64,000 bases of DNA from Undibacterium sp. CCC3.4 (lineage in GTDB: Bacteria; Pseudomonadota; Gammaproteobacteria; Burkholderiales; Burkholderiaceae_D). Below the pieces are notes generated by a model. The model worked only from the letters and a program-made list of their open reading frames with translations. It had not been told where the DNA came from and ran no database searches. The stretch is from the NCBI RefSeq assembly GCF_034347425.1, contig NZ_CP133779.1, positions 4,340,001 through 4,404,000 of the forward strand, written 5' to 3'. Positions 10,289 to 19,818 of the stretch are shown one piece after another. The first letter of the stretch is position 1; each line of letters opens with the position of its first letter. The position numbers and the translations under genes are program-made.

Positions 10289-11827
10289 TTAAATTTTCAG
10301 ATAGGTTTTATCGGTCGCGAGCAGGCTTGGAATCGATTTAGTCAGTACCTGAATTAAATTATCGAAGGTATTGTGCGCAGAACTATACTTCTGGCCCATG
10401 GCACTGAGCCCATTCTTGAGGTTATCCGACTGGGTATCAAAACCGGTTTGCCATTGACTGAACACGGCGGCGCTGAGCGTGAGTTCGGTCGTGGCAGCGA
10501 TGGTATTAACAGATAAATCCGGACTCGCCGTCGCAGTGGGATAAACCATTTGGTTCAGGGTCGTCATCAAGGCATCAATCGGTGCCATGTTTATCGCTAC
10601 CGTCCAAGTTAGGTCGCTGGCACTGGCACCGGGCGGTGCCGTGACGACTGACTCTGGCATTCCGAGGCGCTTGGCCCAAGCCAGTGCTTCGGCTTGCGAG
10701 CCGGTAAACAACAAGCCCTCCTCATTGCTGGGGTTGGCATGGGAGTAGCCGTAAGTGTTTCTCAGGTCGAACAATTGTTGATACAGATCGCCTACTTTAA
10801 ATTTCACTTCGCCTTCTTTTCCGCCAGTGCTGACAATGCTCGCCATGGAAGAAACGATGTCGCTGTAAGCTTTGTAAAAAACGGTACTTTTTTTGACCGC
10901 TACTTCGTAGCGCTTAAGATAATTGAGATTGATACTATTGATGACCGCAGCAATTTCTCTCCACAGCGCGACACTGCTGGTGGAGGAATGATTGAAGAAT
11001 GAATAGACACCCGATTTGCCCGCTATTTCTGCTAACAAGGTATCAATGCGTGCCGTATTGATGGTCACAATCACGATGCCACCGATAGGATCGTCGATGA
11101 GATAAATCAAGGGGCCGGCCACTAACTCGGAACTGCTGTTGAACACGGAGGGGCCGACAGACCAACCCAAAGCCAAATTGATCAGATTGAGATCATCGCT
11201 GACATACAGCGGACGCGACAGAGGCAGTGCCGTGAACGCTTGATGGTAATAGCTTGCCTTCAGGGTTTCCAATTTCTGCCGGTAGGCTTCGTAGGTATCA
11301 CCGGAGACAAGTTCAATGGCGGCAAGTTGCTGTTCGTAGGCGGCATAGCCATCGCGGAGCATTTCCAAATCGTTCGCGCTCAAATTCAGAGCCCGTGATG
11401 CCGGTAAAGACGCGCCAAGCATTGGCGCAGCGCGCGCAAGTCCTGCTTGTGTTGTGGTGAGCAGCACTTCAGGCCCAGCGCGCAACGCCGAGTCGGCCTG
11501 CCTGACACTGATTTGTAGCGGCAAGGGTACGGCGACGCCGAGTGCATCAAAGCTGGCCATAGCACCATCGAATTGCAATTGCGCGATGCGAAGCGCCGGC
11601 GAATCAAGCGCGGCATGTGGCACATCAAACAGGGTGGCGATGGCTTTTTGCATTTGCACCGAGGCCGCGACCATGGCCGGATTCACTAACGGCGCATGCA
11701 CTGCGCTGGTTTGCTCACTGTTAGCAACTTGCCCATCAGCTTCTACAACAGTGCTTGCAGCACTATTTACAGCCGTGGGAACGCGCATCAGCGCAAAACT
11801 TACCGGACTACTGACAACTGTTTCCAT
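10289..11827 (-). CDS. sctA: SipD/IpaD/BipD-like needle-tip protein, second paralogue
   Basis: A tip-protein homologue of about 512 residues. The C-terminal half matches the SipD/IpaD pattern and the upstream paralogue at 12269-13711: EALAWAKRLGMPESVV, FSQWQTGFDTQSDNLKNG and KYSSAHNTFDNLIQVL. Family members are usually 310-345 residues, so this one has an extra N-terminal region of about 150. The chosen ATG (11827) follows GGATAAATGAG; an in-frame ATG at 11842 is possible. In known systems the tip protein caps the needle and gates translocon insertion. Two different tip genes in one cluster is unusual. It may be an alternative tip, a stage-specific cap, or a copy turned effector. Confidence 0.85.
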   Translation of the reverse strand: METVVSSPVSFALMRVPTAVNSAASTVVEADGQVANSEQTSAVHAPLVNPAMVAASVQMQKAIATLFDVPHAALDSPALRIAQLQFDGAMASFDALGVAVPLPLQISVRQADSALRAGPEVLLTTTQAGLARAAPMLGASLPASRALNLSANDLEMLRDGYAAYEQQLAAIELVSGDTYEAYRQKLETLKASYYHQAFTALPLSRPLYVSDDLNLINLALGWSVGPSVFNSSSELVAGPLIYLIDDPIGGIVIVTINTARIDTLLAEIAGKSGVYSFFNHSSTSSVALWREIAAVINSINLNYLKRYEVAVKKSTVFYKAYSDIVSSMASIVSTGGKEGEVKFKVGDLYQQLFDLRNTYGYSHANPSNEEGLLFTGSQAEALAWAKRLGMPESVVTAPPGASASDLTWTVAINMAPIDALMTTLNQMVYPTATASPDLSVNTIAATTELTLSAAVFSQWQTGFDTQSDNLKNGLSAMGQKYSSAHNTFDNLIQVLTKSIPSLLATDKTYLKI

Positions 11828-11910
11828 CTCATTTATCCACATTCATAGGTCGACAATCAGGCGTCAGCATAAGGGTAGGTACCTTCATAGTGACGCCACT
11901 TCGTATGTAC

Positions 11911-12243
11911 TTAAGTACGGACTCGGGCCAAACGTGCTAAAAAAATTTGATTCGTCATCGCTGGCAAATCGACGACAATATCCTGATCGAGTAGCAATTG
12001 CTCGACCTCCTCACATAAGTCGGCCACTGTCATGCTCGCGCTTAAGCTGGCGGCCGGCAGTTCAATACAAAACGCCTCATTGAGCGCCAAAACAAAATCG
12101 AGCAATTCCAATGAGTCGAGATAAAAGTGATTGACCAAGCTTGCAGTCAAGCTGATGTCGGCTCGTTTTACATTAAAATGTTTTGCAATCAATGCCAATA
12201 CGCGCTCTTGATTGCTCGTCTGTTGCTCATACATTGCAAGCAT
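11911..12243 (-). CDS. iacP: Acyl carrier protein of the secretion cluster (IacP-like)
   Basis: A 110-residue acyl carrier protein. The phosphopantetheine attachment Ser lies in FYLDSLELLDFVLALNEAF, the DSLE-type motif of the family. A carrier protein gene lies in the same translocator region of Salmonella SPI-1 (iacP), where it supports effector secretion. The start at 12243 is preferred because AGGAG lies 7 nt upstream; an ATG at 12249 sits only 1 nt from it. It lies between two tip-protein genes with short gaps (25 and 83 bp), so all three are probably one transcript. The C-terminus extends about 25 residues beyond a typical ACP. Confidence 0.85.
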   Translation of the reverse strand: MLAMYEQQTSNQERVLALIAKHFNVKRADISLTASLVNHFYLDSLELLDFVLALNEAFCIELPAASLSASMTVADLCEEVEQLLLDQDIVVDLPAMTNQIFLARLARVRT

Positions 12244-12268
12244 GATCATGCTCCTTTATCGCGATCAA

Positions 12269-13711
12269 TTAAATTTGGAAAAATGTCTTATCCGTATCGG
12301 CCAAGGCCGGTATGGTTTTACTCAACACCTGTATCATGTTATCGAAACTGCTTTGCGCGGAACTGTATTTCTGACTCATAGCACTCAGCCCCTGTTTGAC
12401 ACGTTCGCTTTGAGTATCGAAACTCGTTTGCCATTGTGAAAAATTCGCAGACGTCAACTCTCGCCGCATAGTGCTATCGACCGGACTAGTGGAACCGCTG
12501 CCAAATACAAGGCCGCTGAGTGAATTGAGCAGACTGCTGATCGGCGCCGTATCGAGCACTACCGAGTACAAACCTACACTACCGGGCGAGGTGATGGCAA
12601 CGACCGTCGATTCTGGCATACCCAAACGCTTAGCCCACGCCTTGGCTTCCGCCTCACTGCCGGTAAAAATATGGGCAGCCTGACTGGCGGCACCTTGCGG
12701 ATCGTTGGTATCAAACGAGTACTTCGCCTTCAGCGCTGCGAGTTGTGTATAAAGAATACCAACCCTGAACGTGATTTCCCCCTCTTTGATACCACGCTCC
12801 ACCATGCTGGTCATGTTCGAGACGATGTCGCTGAATTCGGCATTGAAGTCGTTATATTTACCTAAGCTATCTTGGTAAATATTGAGGTAATTATTGTTGA
12901 TGCTACTCATCGCTTCGGCGGTCTCTTGCCAAAGTTGGATGCTGCTGGTATCAGAATGCTGAAAGATGATGGTGCCGCTTTGCCCTTCAATTTTTTTCAA
13001 CATTTGGTCTATCATGCTGGTATCAATTGAGGCAAATGGCAGTAACATTTCAGGAGCACCAGGAGCGGGAGACGCCATCAAACTGACTATCGTCAAGGTA
13101 TTTGGCGGCAAACCCATGGCCTCATTGAGAATTAAAAACTGTTCGAATTCGTCAGAATAGATCATCCGCTCAGTTAAGGCCAAGCCATGATACTCATTCT
13201 TGAGCGCCTCAAGACGAGCCCGATAGTCGGCCACCGGCTCGCCGACTACCGGGCCTGATGCCTGAAGTTTTCCAGCGAAAACTAAATATGCTTGGTAAAT
13301 CGTTTCCATTGCCGGCGTCAAGGGATCGGCGGGCACCAGCGGATCGGTAAAGATAGAGCGCCCGCTGGTCTGCGCTGTACCTGTGCTGGCACTGAGCGCC
13401 ATCGCCACGGCATCGCTGACCGTGGCTGGCACCGGAACCGCAAGGGCATCAAGCGCAGCCATCGATTGTGCCAGTTGGGTTTGAGCTAACACATTCGCGG
13501 CGGTGCCAGTTGCTGCCGACTTTGCACCATACAAGGTATCGAGCGCCCTACTCGCTTGCGCCGCATAGTTCAGAACGGCAGTATTTGATTTCGGCACAGC
13601 GACGAGATTCACACTCGGCTCACTGGTCTTCAGCGTCGCCGACGCTGCATCACTGAACAAGATGTTATTGCTAAGGCGAGGTGTGACGGTGAACATGCTT
13701 ATTTCTGACAT
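12269..13711 (-). CDS. sctA: Needle-tip protein, SipD/IpaD/BipD family
   Basis: A 480-residue protein. The C-terminal region carries family hallmarks in order: FSDIVSNMTSMV, LAALKAKYSFDTNDPQ, EAKAWAKRLGMPES, FSQWQTSFDTQSERVKQG and KYSSAQSSFDNMIQVLSKT. It would sit at the needle tip, sense host contact and template the SipB/SipC pore. It is longer than SipD (343) or BipD (310) owing to an N-terminal extension rich in Ala and Thr. It ends in DKTFFQI, mirrored by DKTYLKI in the paralogue at 10289. The gene order sicA-sipB-sipC-sipD matches SPI-1, which supports this copy as the orthologous tip. Confidence 0.92.
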   Translation of the reverse strand: MSEISMFTVTPRLSNNILFSDAASATLKTSEPSVNLVAVPKSNTAVLNYAAQASRALDTLYGAKSAATGTAANVLAQTQLAQSMAALDALAVPVPATVSDAVAMALSASTGTAQTSGRSIFTDPLVPADPLTPAMETIYQAYLVFAGKLQASGPVVGEPVADYRARLEALKNEYHGLALTERMIYSDEFEQFLILNEAMGLPPNTLTIVSLMASPAPGAPEMLLPFASIDTSMIDQMLKKIEGQSGTIIFQHSDTSSIQLWQETAEAMSSINNNYLNIYQDSLGKYNDFNAEFSDIVSNMTSMVERGIKEGEITFRVGILYTQLAALKAKYSFDTNDPQGAASQAAHIFTGSEAEAKAWAKRLGMPESTVVAITSPGSVGLYSVVLDTAPISSLLNSLSGLVFGSGSTSPVDSTMRRELTSANFSQWQTSFDTQSERVKQGLSAMSQKYSSAQSSFDNMIQVLSKTIPALADTDKTFFQI

Positions 13712-13744
13712 AATCTTTTCTCACTAAAACAGTAATTCAAAACA

Positions 13745-13765
13745 CAGCGTGGGGGGCACACGCTG
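13745..13765 (-). terminator. Intergenic hairpin between sipC and the tip gene
   Basis: CAGCGTG and CACGCTG form a 7-bp stem around a C-rich loop (minus strand), followed on that strand by TGTTTTG. It is a weak candidate for an attenuator that lowers expression of the tip gene relative to sipC. Slightly upstream, GCGCGATCTGA is tandemly duplicated at 13865-13886. Confidence 0.35.
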
Positions 13766-13930
13766 CGCAAAAAAAGAAGACGATGGGCAGTGCGATAAAC
13801 CAGACCTCAGATAGTTACCAACTGAGTATCGCCTGTGCGTCCAGACCCGCCTCATCACTACTAAGCGCGATCTGAGCGCGATCTGAGCGTTGCCAACATA
13901 GCGTGTCTGTACTCGCCTGCCCATTCGGCA

Positions 13931-15037
13931 TCAGGCGCGAATATTCGATGCGATCGCCGCCATGGTGGAGGCACGCGACTTGTCAAATTCCGCCATCATT
14001 TGCATCATTTTTTCCAGCAAAGCGCCCTCAGAACTCTTCGTTTCACCCGTCTGCCCGGCGAGGTTCATCATGGCGCTATTACTGGCACGCGTCACTTCTT
14101 CTCGCATTTTTTCTGCCGTCACTTCGATATCGCCAGCGCTGCGCCCCATCGTGCCAAACATTTGCGAACTGCCGTTGATGCCATCGCCGGCATGGGCCCA
14201 TTTGGAACTCCGCGCCAAAGCCAGCTCATGATCAATGTCTCTCACCTCAACGTCAGCAGCCCTTTCCGCCGCCTGCTTTGCCGCATCTTGCTTCGCATCA
14301 TCAATGGGATTCGCGTGATCAACCTTTTGACTGACATTTTTCGGGCTAGTATCTATTTTGTTTTCCAGCATCTCAGAATTGTTCTCCGGCTTAACTGTTT
14401 TTGCGACACCGACATCCTTCCCTGTCTTTCTGCTTTCTGCGGCAGGCAACTTATTTGTATTGATCGATGCAATATCTTGCTTAGCCGATTTAATACGCAT
14501 CCCCACACCGGCACCGGCCACGGCGAATTGCATAGAACCGGAGACGAAAGCGCTGATGGCGGTACTGACGCCTTGCTTTTTAATCGATTCACCGGCAAGT
14601 TTCGCCAATTGCTCGCCGATGACATTGAAACGCCCAAACATTTCTGCCGTGGTCAAACGCATTTTTTGCAAAGCTAAATAGGCTGCCATCATTTCGCTGG
14701 AAGCATCATGCAAGCCGAACTGGCTGATCAATTCAAGCAAGCCTTTTTCTTGCGCTGGTGCCAGCGCACCACTAAACATCGTTACCGGCTTGAGCAATTC
14801 CGGTTGTGCCGCAGCGAAGAAAGACAGGGGCTTTTGCGCTGAGCCTGAATCTACTCCGGCACGCAATATCGCTTCACGCGCCACTGCAGTCATGGCTTGA
14901 TTTTGTCCAGACGTGCCAGTAGTACGCCCCCCCTCGCCGACAGTCGACGTGATCACCCCAGCATATTTACCGGCACTTTCCGCCGCTGCCACACCAGAAA
15001 AATCGACGACTCTTACCGCATTTCCAATTGCACCCAT
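13931..15037 (-). CDS. sctB: Translocator SipC/IpaC/BipC family
   Basis: A 368-residue translocon protein. A central hydrophobic stretch (ISAFVSGSMQFAVAGAGVGM) would insert in the host membrane. The C-terminal region (SSQMFGTMGRSAGDIEVTAE through to the final MMAEFDKSRASTMAAIASNI) resembles the C-terminal end of SipC/BipC, the part linked with actin effects in Salmonella. The middle is charged and Lys-rich. The ATG follows AAAGGAAAATTAAA. It lies 72 bp downstream of sipB. SicA should chaperone SipB and SipC before secretion. Length is somewhat below SipC (409). Confidence 0.9.
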   Translation of the reverse strand: MGAIGNAVRVVDFSGVAAAESAGKYAGVITSTVGEGGRTTGTSGQNQAMTAVAREAILRAGVDSGSAQKPLSFFAAAQPELLKPVTMFSGALAPAQEKGLLELISQFGLHDASSEMMAAYLALQKMRLTTAEMFGRFNVIGEQLAKLAGESIKKQGVSTAISAFVSGSMQFAVAGAGVGMRIKSAKQDIASINTNKLPAAESRKTGKDVGVAKTVKPENNSEMLENKIDTSPKNVSQKVDHANPIDDAKQDAAKQAAERAADVEVRDIDHELALARSSKWAHAGDGINGSSQMFGTMGRSAGDIEVTAEKMREEVTRASNSAMMNLAGQTGETKSSEGALLEKMMQMMAEFDKSRASTMAAIASNIRA

Positions 15038-15109
15038 TTTAATTTTCCTTTAAAAATCAGTTAAACCAACTAAATATGACGCCGCCATCGGCGTTATATT
15101 CAACGCCAC

Positions 15110-16912
15110 TTAAGCTCGCGCCGCGTGACGCGCACCATTTAAAATCATCAAACCGGTTTCAGTTCTATTTACTGCAATGGTCGACAAGTCACGCGAGGCA
15201 TTCAGCAAAAATTCTTGAACTGTCGAAAAATGATCGTACGCACCTTTCATAAATTCGCTGAGCTGCTTGGAACTGTTTTGAGAGTAGAATAATTCTGCCA
15301 GCAAGCGAGAAATTTCTTCCTGAATAGCACCTTGCGCCATGCCCGTGCCAACCTGTGTACCGGTAACGGCAAGACTGAGCGAGGATTGCGCGATGCTGAG
15401 ATTTTTCACATATATTTGCAGTGCGATTTGATCGCTTTTGAGACCAACTGATGTCAGTGCTTTGACTGTGAAACTGCCGGCATTAGCGGAAGCACTTTTG
15501 GCAAGTTGCATGACGACTTGTGGCGTAATTTTTACAATCATTTCTTTAATGACAGTACCAAACATATCCATGAATTTAGTTGCCGCAGTTTTAGCAATCA
15601 GCGCGACAACAATCACGACAACGACGAGGTAAATGGCGACCACGACTGAGGCGATGATGTTAGCGGCTTTTTCGACGGCTTCAGGATCGATACCAAAAGC
15701 GGTAAGGATTTTACTGATGATATCGGCGACGAACTGTATAAAGGGCATGATGACATTCTTCATCAGCGGCTCCATGATTGGTGCCAATATGCGCTCTGTC
15801 AGCGAGGTCCCAGTCGCCAGCGAGGTTATGGTATCGGCAATAACGACGACCAGCGTGACAGCAGCCACCACCAAGGCGGCCAAAGAGGTGGCTGCACCTA
15901 GCGTCACTATGCTGGCTATCACCATCACTGCAGCCAACAAACCGCCGATGATCTTGCCGATACAACCGCCGAACTGTGCAGTCTCTTCCGACTTACGCAC
16001 TTCCGCATCGTATTCACGGGCGGCTTTTTCCATGGCCGCTTTACGCGCATCTTGCATAGCCTCAAATAAAGACAAACTGTTTCTGAGCGTGGACTCGCTG
16101 TTTTTTCCAACCAGTTCGATGAAGCTTGCCATGAGCAAGGTCATACGCGCCAAACTGGTCAGATTAGTTTCGTTGGCTTCCTTGATAGGCTGCGTATGCA
16201 CCAACTGAACAGCCGCATTGGTCAGGCCTAGCGCCTGGGTAGCCACAGCGGTTTTTTGTTCATAATTGCTTAGCGCTGAACGTCCGGCCATTTCGGCCGC
16301 CAGCTTGGCCGCCTGAGCTTGAGCAAAGGCGCTGGCAGCAAGCGCCAGATTGAGTTCGGCTTGCTGACGCTCTGGCGTACCAGGGGCAGCGGCAGAAACT
16401 TCAGCTTCCGCCTTCGCCATACGCAGCCTCGCCTCTTCATGGGCATTTTTCTTTTCCTCCATCACCATCACAGCTTGCTCGAATGCCAGCAGGGCTTGCG
16501 CCTCAGCGGCAACCGCACTGGTAGCCGCTGCCGATAACTGACCAAGATTGGCGTTACGTGCTTCCATGAAGTTTTTGAAGATAGCAAAACGACTCATCAA
16601 TTCGTTGATGGAGATTTCACCGATCAAGGCCATCAGTTGCGCAATCAAAAGCGTGAACTTGGCATTGCTCGTCAATTCGGCTTCCGGCTTAGGACGAACC
16701 AATACCGGACGCTCGAAATTTTCGCGTGCTGCAGCCTGTTCTGCTTCATCACGCGCATCGATAAACTGCGTGGCATAAATTTCACTGGCACTGATCTGAC
16801 TGGCTTTAGCCAAACCCTCACCAGCCGACACACTGAGCTGTGCCGCTGAAAATAATTCCGAATTCGCACGTATGCGGTCGGCACCACTAATACTGCTAAC
16901 AGGAGAACCCAT
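15110..16912 (-). CDS. sctE: Translocator SipB/IpaB/BipB family
   Basis: A 600-residue protein, close to SipB (593). It has the family layout: an N-terminal helical and coiled-coil region (residues about 100-240, Ala/Glu/Gln-rich), two hydrophobic segments (IGGLLAAVMVIASIVTLGAA and a Val/Ile-rich helix around residue 430-450 of IYLVVVVIVVALIAK type) that form the host pore, and a C-terminal amphipathic region. It inserts with SipC in the host membrane. The start follows GAGGTAGTCACA. It is 10 bp downstream of its chaperone gene sicA, which fits coupled expression. Confidence 0.94.
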   Translation of the reverse strand: MGSPVSSISGADRIRANSELFSAAQLSVSAGEGLAKASQISASEIYATQFIDARDEAEQAAARENFERPVLVRPKPEAELTSNAKFTLLIAQLMALIGEISINELMSRFAIFKNFMEARNANLGQLSAAATSAVAAEAQALLAFEQAVMVMEEKKNAHEEARLRMAKAEAEVSAAAPGTPERQQAELNLALAASAFAQAQAAKLAAEMAGRSALSNYEQKTAVATQALGLTNAAVQLVHTQPIKEANETNLTSLARMTLLMASFIELVGKNSESTLRNSLSLFEAMQDARKAAMEKAAREYDAEVRKSEETAQFGGCIGKIIGGLLAAVMVIASIVTLGAATSLAALVVAAVTLVVVIADTITSLATGTSLTERILAPIMEPLMKNVIMPFIQFVADIISKILTAFGIDPEAVEKAANIIASVVVAIYLVVVVIVVALIAKTAATKFMDMFGTVIKEMIVKITPQVVMQLAKSASANAGSFTVKALTSVGLKSDQIALQIYVKNLSIAQSSLSLAVTGTQVGTGMAQGAIQEEISRLLAELFYSQNSSKQLSEFMKGAYDHFSTVQEFLLNASRDLSTIAVNRTETGLMILNGARHAARA

Positions 16913-16922
16913 TGTGACTACC

Positions 16923-17456
16923 TCATTTTTTTAATAAATCCCCATCGGGGGACAACTCCACGTCGGACTCTTCGCTTGCCTCGGTCGCTTGCACATCTTG
17001 CAATGCTTCCAGATAGGCACTCGCCTTGGCGCGCAAGGTCTCTTCGTGACTGTGCAAACACACCAACTCAAAACACAGACGGGCTTTTGCCGTCCGCTGT
17101 AAATACATATGACATTGACCGGTATAAAACACTGGGCCGTAATCATTTTTAGCCAAGGCAAACGCCAACACGTACAAATCTATCGCTTTCTGATAATTCT
17201 TCTTCAGTTGCGCAACGGCTGCCAAACCCATTAAATATTGCGAATTATTGAAATCGTAAATGCAGAGAAAACGGAAGAATTTTTCAGCATCATCAAGCCG
17301 ACCATTGCTGTAAAAATCGTAGGCAAGTGCATACAACTTATCCATCATCTCATCGGAAATTCCATACAGGTCTTTGAGCGTGGCACCATTTTCTACTGCC
17401 TCCACAATCAGTTTTGCTGTTTCATCCGTCGCCAATTGATCATCATTTACTATCAT
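16923..17456 (-). CDS. sicA: Class II translocator chaperone SicA/IpgC family
   Basis: A 177-residue TPR protein. Successive TPR-like helices are visible: LYALAYDFYSNGRLDDAEKF, YLMGLAAVAQLKKNYQKAID and PVFYTGQCHMYLQRTAKARL. SicA binds SipB and SipC in the cytoplasm. In Salmonella it is also the co-activator of InvF, so with the InvF homologue at 30254-31036 the same regulatory pair is present here. It is separated from sctU by 157 bp of AT-rich sequence, where a separate promoter for the sicA-sipBC-tip genes is likely, as in SPI-1. Confidence 0.94.
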   Translation of the reverse strand: MIVNDDQLATDETAKLIVEAVENGATLKDLYGISDEMMDKLYALAYDFYSNGRLDDAEKFFRFLCIYDFNNSQYLMGLAAVAQLKKNYQKAIDLYVLAFALAKNDYGPVFYTGQCHMYLQRTAKARLCFELVCLHSHEETLRAKASAYLEALQDVQATEASEESDVELSPDGDLLKK

Positions 17457-17613
17457 TTTTTTCTTTCACCAAGATATCGTTGTAGCGATTTAGTGGTGCT
17501 GAGTAGTATTAAAACAGTTATCTTCAGCACAAGCATTCAGAAATCGCCCAAACTTTTATTTCATAAAATAAGCGTGTTTTTACAACGACGCAAACCTACT
17601 TCCCTTACCTGCT

Positions 17614-18759
17614 TCATTGATCTTTATTTCGATTTTCAGCACTGCCGAGCGTGTTATCCGGCTCGGACTCGGCGCTGAAATCAGCCTCCATTTCTTCATC
17701 GCTACGCGGATCCGGGTCAGCCTGGTTACCGCCCAACTGTTCCATTTCTTGCAACCACATCAGTATTCTCAGAATATCGCCAAGCTCTTCGGTATTGATG
17801 AAGGAATACGGACTGTGTTTTCTATATAATCTGCGCGCCAAAGCGATATCTCGCACCACAGGTACACCGACCTTGGCAGCGTAAGCACGAACAGCCAGTG
17901 CACGTTGATTGGCCTCGATCACCGAAATAAATGGGATAGGGACAATTTCGGGTTTGAAGTAAATACCGATGGCCAAATGCGTGGGGTTGGCGACGATAAC
18001 ACTGGAATTTTCGATATCGCTCTTGACTTGCTCGGATAACAGTTCCATCGCGAATTCCCGGCGTCGGTGTTTGATCTCGGGGTCGCCATCTTGTTCTTTG
18101 TGCTCGCGCTTGACCTCTTGCTTCTCCATTTTCATGTCTTTGATCGTGAGGAAGTACTCGGTCAAGGCATCGAGGATAATGATGAGCACGATGCAGAGCA
18201 GCGCCGTGAGCAACAGGCTCATGAGCAGATCGCGCCAGATCGGTACCAGTTGCGCTGGACTCGAATGGATTTGCGCTAGCAGTAAAGCTTTGTTTTTGTC
18301 GAAAAACAGCACGACCACCAAGCAAAATGCCGACAGATATAGCAAGGCTTTGACCAACTCTTTAACCGTGCGCAAGCTGAACATTTTTTTAAAACCATTG
18401 ACGGGATTGAGCGCGTCAAAATTGAGCTTGAGCGCGTCGAAAGCGAGCACAAACTTCGTTTGCAGCAAAGTCGGCAAGGCCGATGCGATAAGGCACACGC
18501 CAACGACAGGGAGAATAATTTTTAAACTCAGCCACAACACCTGCCCGCTGTATTCGGCGATACCTTGCTTGAATTGGTTAGCAATGGTTTCGCGATACAA
18601 GAGCATGAGCTCACTTAAAGACACATACCAGATTACAAAACTTAAGCCAGACAGCAACAGGCAAGCAGTGATCAGGTCACGACTTTTGAATGATTGCCCT
18701 TTCTTGGCCGAGTCACTTTTCTTTTTCTCGGTAGGTAGTTCGCTTTTACTGGCTGCCAT
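17614..18759 (-). CDS. sctU: Export apparatus switch protein SctU (SpaS/YscU family)
   Basis: A 381-residue inner-membrane protein with four hydrophobic segments in the first 210 residues, then a cytoplasmic domain. The NPTH autocleavage motif is present in VIVANPTHLAIGIYF. Self-cleavage between N and P switches secretion from early (needle, rod) to late substrates in this family. The C-terminal tail is acidic and longer than in SpaS (356). It overlaps the upstream sctT by 14 nt. It is the last gene of the export block before the separate translocator genes. Confidence 0.97.
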   Translation of the reverse strand: MAASKSELPTEKKKSDSAKKGQSFKSRDLITACLLLSGLSFVIWYVSLSELMLLYRETIANQFKQGIAEYSGQVLWLSLKIILPVVGVCLIASALPTLLQTKFVLAFDALKLNFDALNPVNGFKKMFSLRTVKELVKALLYLSAFCLVVVLFFDKNKALLLAQIHSSPAQLVPIWRDLLMSLLLTALLCIVLIIILDALTEYFLTIKDMKMEKQEVKREHKEQDGDPEIKHRRREFAMELLSEQVKSDIENSSVIVANPTHLAIGIYFKPEIVPIPFISVIEANQRALAVRAYAAKVGVPVVRDIALARRLYRKHSPYSFINTEELGDILRILMWLQEMEQLGGNQADPDPRSDEEMEADFSAESEPDNTLGSAENRNKDQ

Positions 18760-19546
18760 CGTTAGCCTTTGGTACGGTGAACCAATTCGACAGGGTAGCC
18801 GGATCGCGCCGGAGATTCATTACCTCGCCCGATAAGAGCGGGCCGAAGTAAAGCAAGAGCATGATGAGGGCCACTGCGCTTTTGACCGTCAGCGCAATCG
18901 AGAAGGCATTCATCTGCGGTGCAAAGCGCGACAACAAGCCGAGCAAGGCTTCGGTCAGCAGCAAGGCGATCACTACCGGACTGGACAAGACCAAGGCTTG
19001 CCCCATAAAACTGGTCAGCACCGATGCCAGAGGCTGGAACTGCATTTGACAAGCAAGCAAGGGATCACACAGTTGATAACTCTGCGCAAACATATTGAGC
19101 ATCAATTGCATGCCCCCGCCTTGCAAGTAGATAGCGGCAGCAAATAAATTGAAAAAATTCGCCATTTCCGATGTATCGATACCGTTCGCCGGGTCGATAC
19201 TGCTGCTGAGTGTGGCACCGCGCTGATTGTCGATGAAGCTGCCTACAGCATGAAATACCCAGAACGGCCAGCTTAACAAGCATGCCAGCACGATGCCGAT
19301 CAAGGCTTCGCCGGCGATCATAGTCAGCATGGTGACGGCTGGAATCGGTGCCAAGGCGCTGACCGGATGCGGCCACAAACCAATGGCCACCACCATGATG
19401 ACGGTTTGACGCATGACCCCGGTGAGCACACTGGTATTTAAGAACGGTAAGACAAAAAATACCGGGGCCATGCGTGCCGAGGCCAGCACCAGCGAAGTGA
19501 GCCAGAGCGTCGCTTCGGATGAGAGGGAGTGCAGCGTTGCAAGCAT
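18746..19546 (-). CDS. sctT: Export apparatus protein SctT (SpaR/YscT family)
   Basis: A 266-residue polytopic membrane protein, matching SpaR (263). Hydrophobic helices run throughout, and the conserved block GEALIGIVLACLLSWPFWVF then IDNQRGATLSSSIDPANG is characteristic of the FliR/SctT family. With SctR and SctS it forms the helical export gate in the centre of the basal body. It follows sctS by 6 bp and overlaps sctU by 14 nt, so translational coupling is likely. Confidence 0.97.
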   Translation of the reverse strand: MLATLHSLSSEATLWLTSLVLASARMAPVFFVLPFLNTSVLTGVMRQTVIMVVAIGLWPHPVSALAPIPAVTMLTMIAGEALIGIVLACLLSWPFWVFHAVGSFIDNQRGATLSSSIDPANGIDTSEMANFFNLFAAAIYLQGGGMQLMLNMFAQSYQLCDPLLACQMQFQPLASVLTSFMGQALVLSSPVVIALLLTEALLGLLSRFAPQMNAFSIALTVKSAVALIMLLLYFGPLLSGEVMNLRRDPATLSNWFTVPKANDGSQ

Positions 19547-19552
19547 AGGGAA

Positions 19553-19810
19553 TCAGGAGCGCAATGCCATGCTGAACATTTCACGGCTGAAGTTCAACAG
19601 GCTCTCGCCTATCCAACCAGAGAGCATGAACAAACACAGACATACCGCCAGCAACTTGACGCCGAACGGCAAGGTTTGCTCTTGCAATTGCGTCACTGTT
19701 TGAAATAAGCCTACCGTCAGACCGACTATGGTGGCAACGAGGATGGGTGGTGCCGACAAAAGCAAGACCAAATATAAAACTTGGTTGCCAGCATAAGTGA
19801 GATCGGTCAT
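19553..19810 (-). CDS. sctS: Export apparatus protein SctS (SpaQ/YscS family)
   Basis: An 85-residue protein (SpaQ is 86) with two hydrophobic helices forming a hairpin. The conserved central LTVGLFQTVTQLQEQTLPFG is the family signature. Four copies normally assemble around the SctR/SctT gate. It lies 8 bp downstream of sctR and 6 bp upstream of sctT, inside the continuous export operon. Confidence 0.97.
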   Translation of the reverse strand: MTDLTYAGNQVLYLVLLLSAPPILVATIVGLTVGLFQTVTQLQEQTLPFGVKLLAVCLCLFMLSGWIGESLLNFSREMFSMALRS

Positions 19811-19818
19811 GGCGATTC

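Noticed and set aside
14000..14677. 225-residue open frame antisense to sipC
   Set aside because: It is opposite a syntenic translocator gene with its own ribosome site and has no supporting motif.
17969..18835. 288-residue open frame antisense to sctU/sctT
   Set aside because: It is a shadow of the export-apparatus genes, Ser/Thr-rich with no family resemblance.
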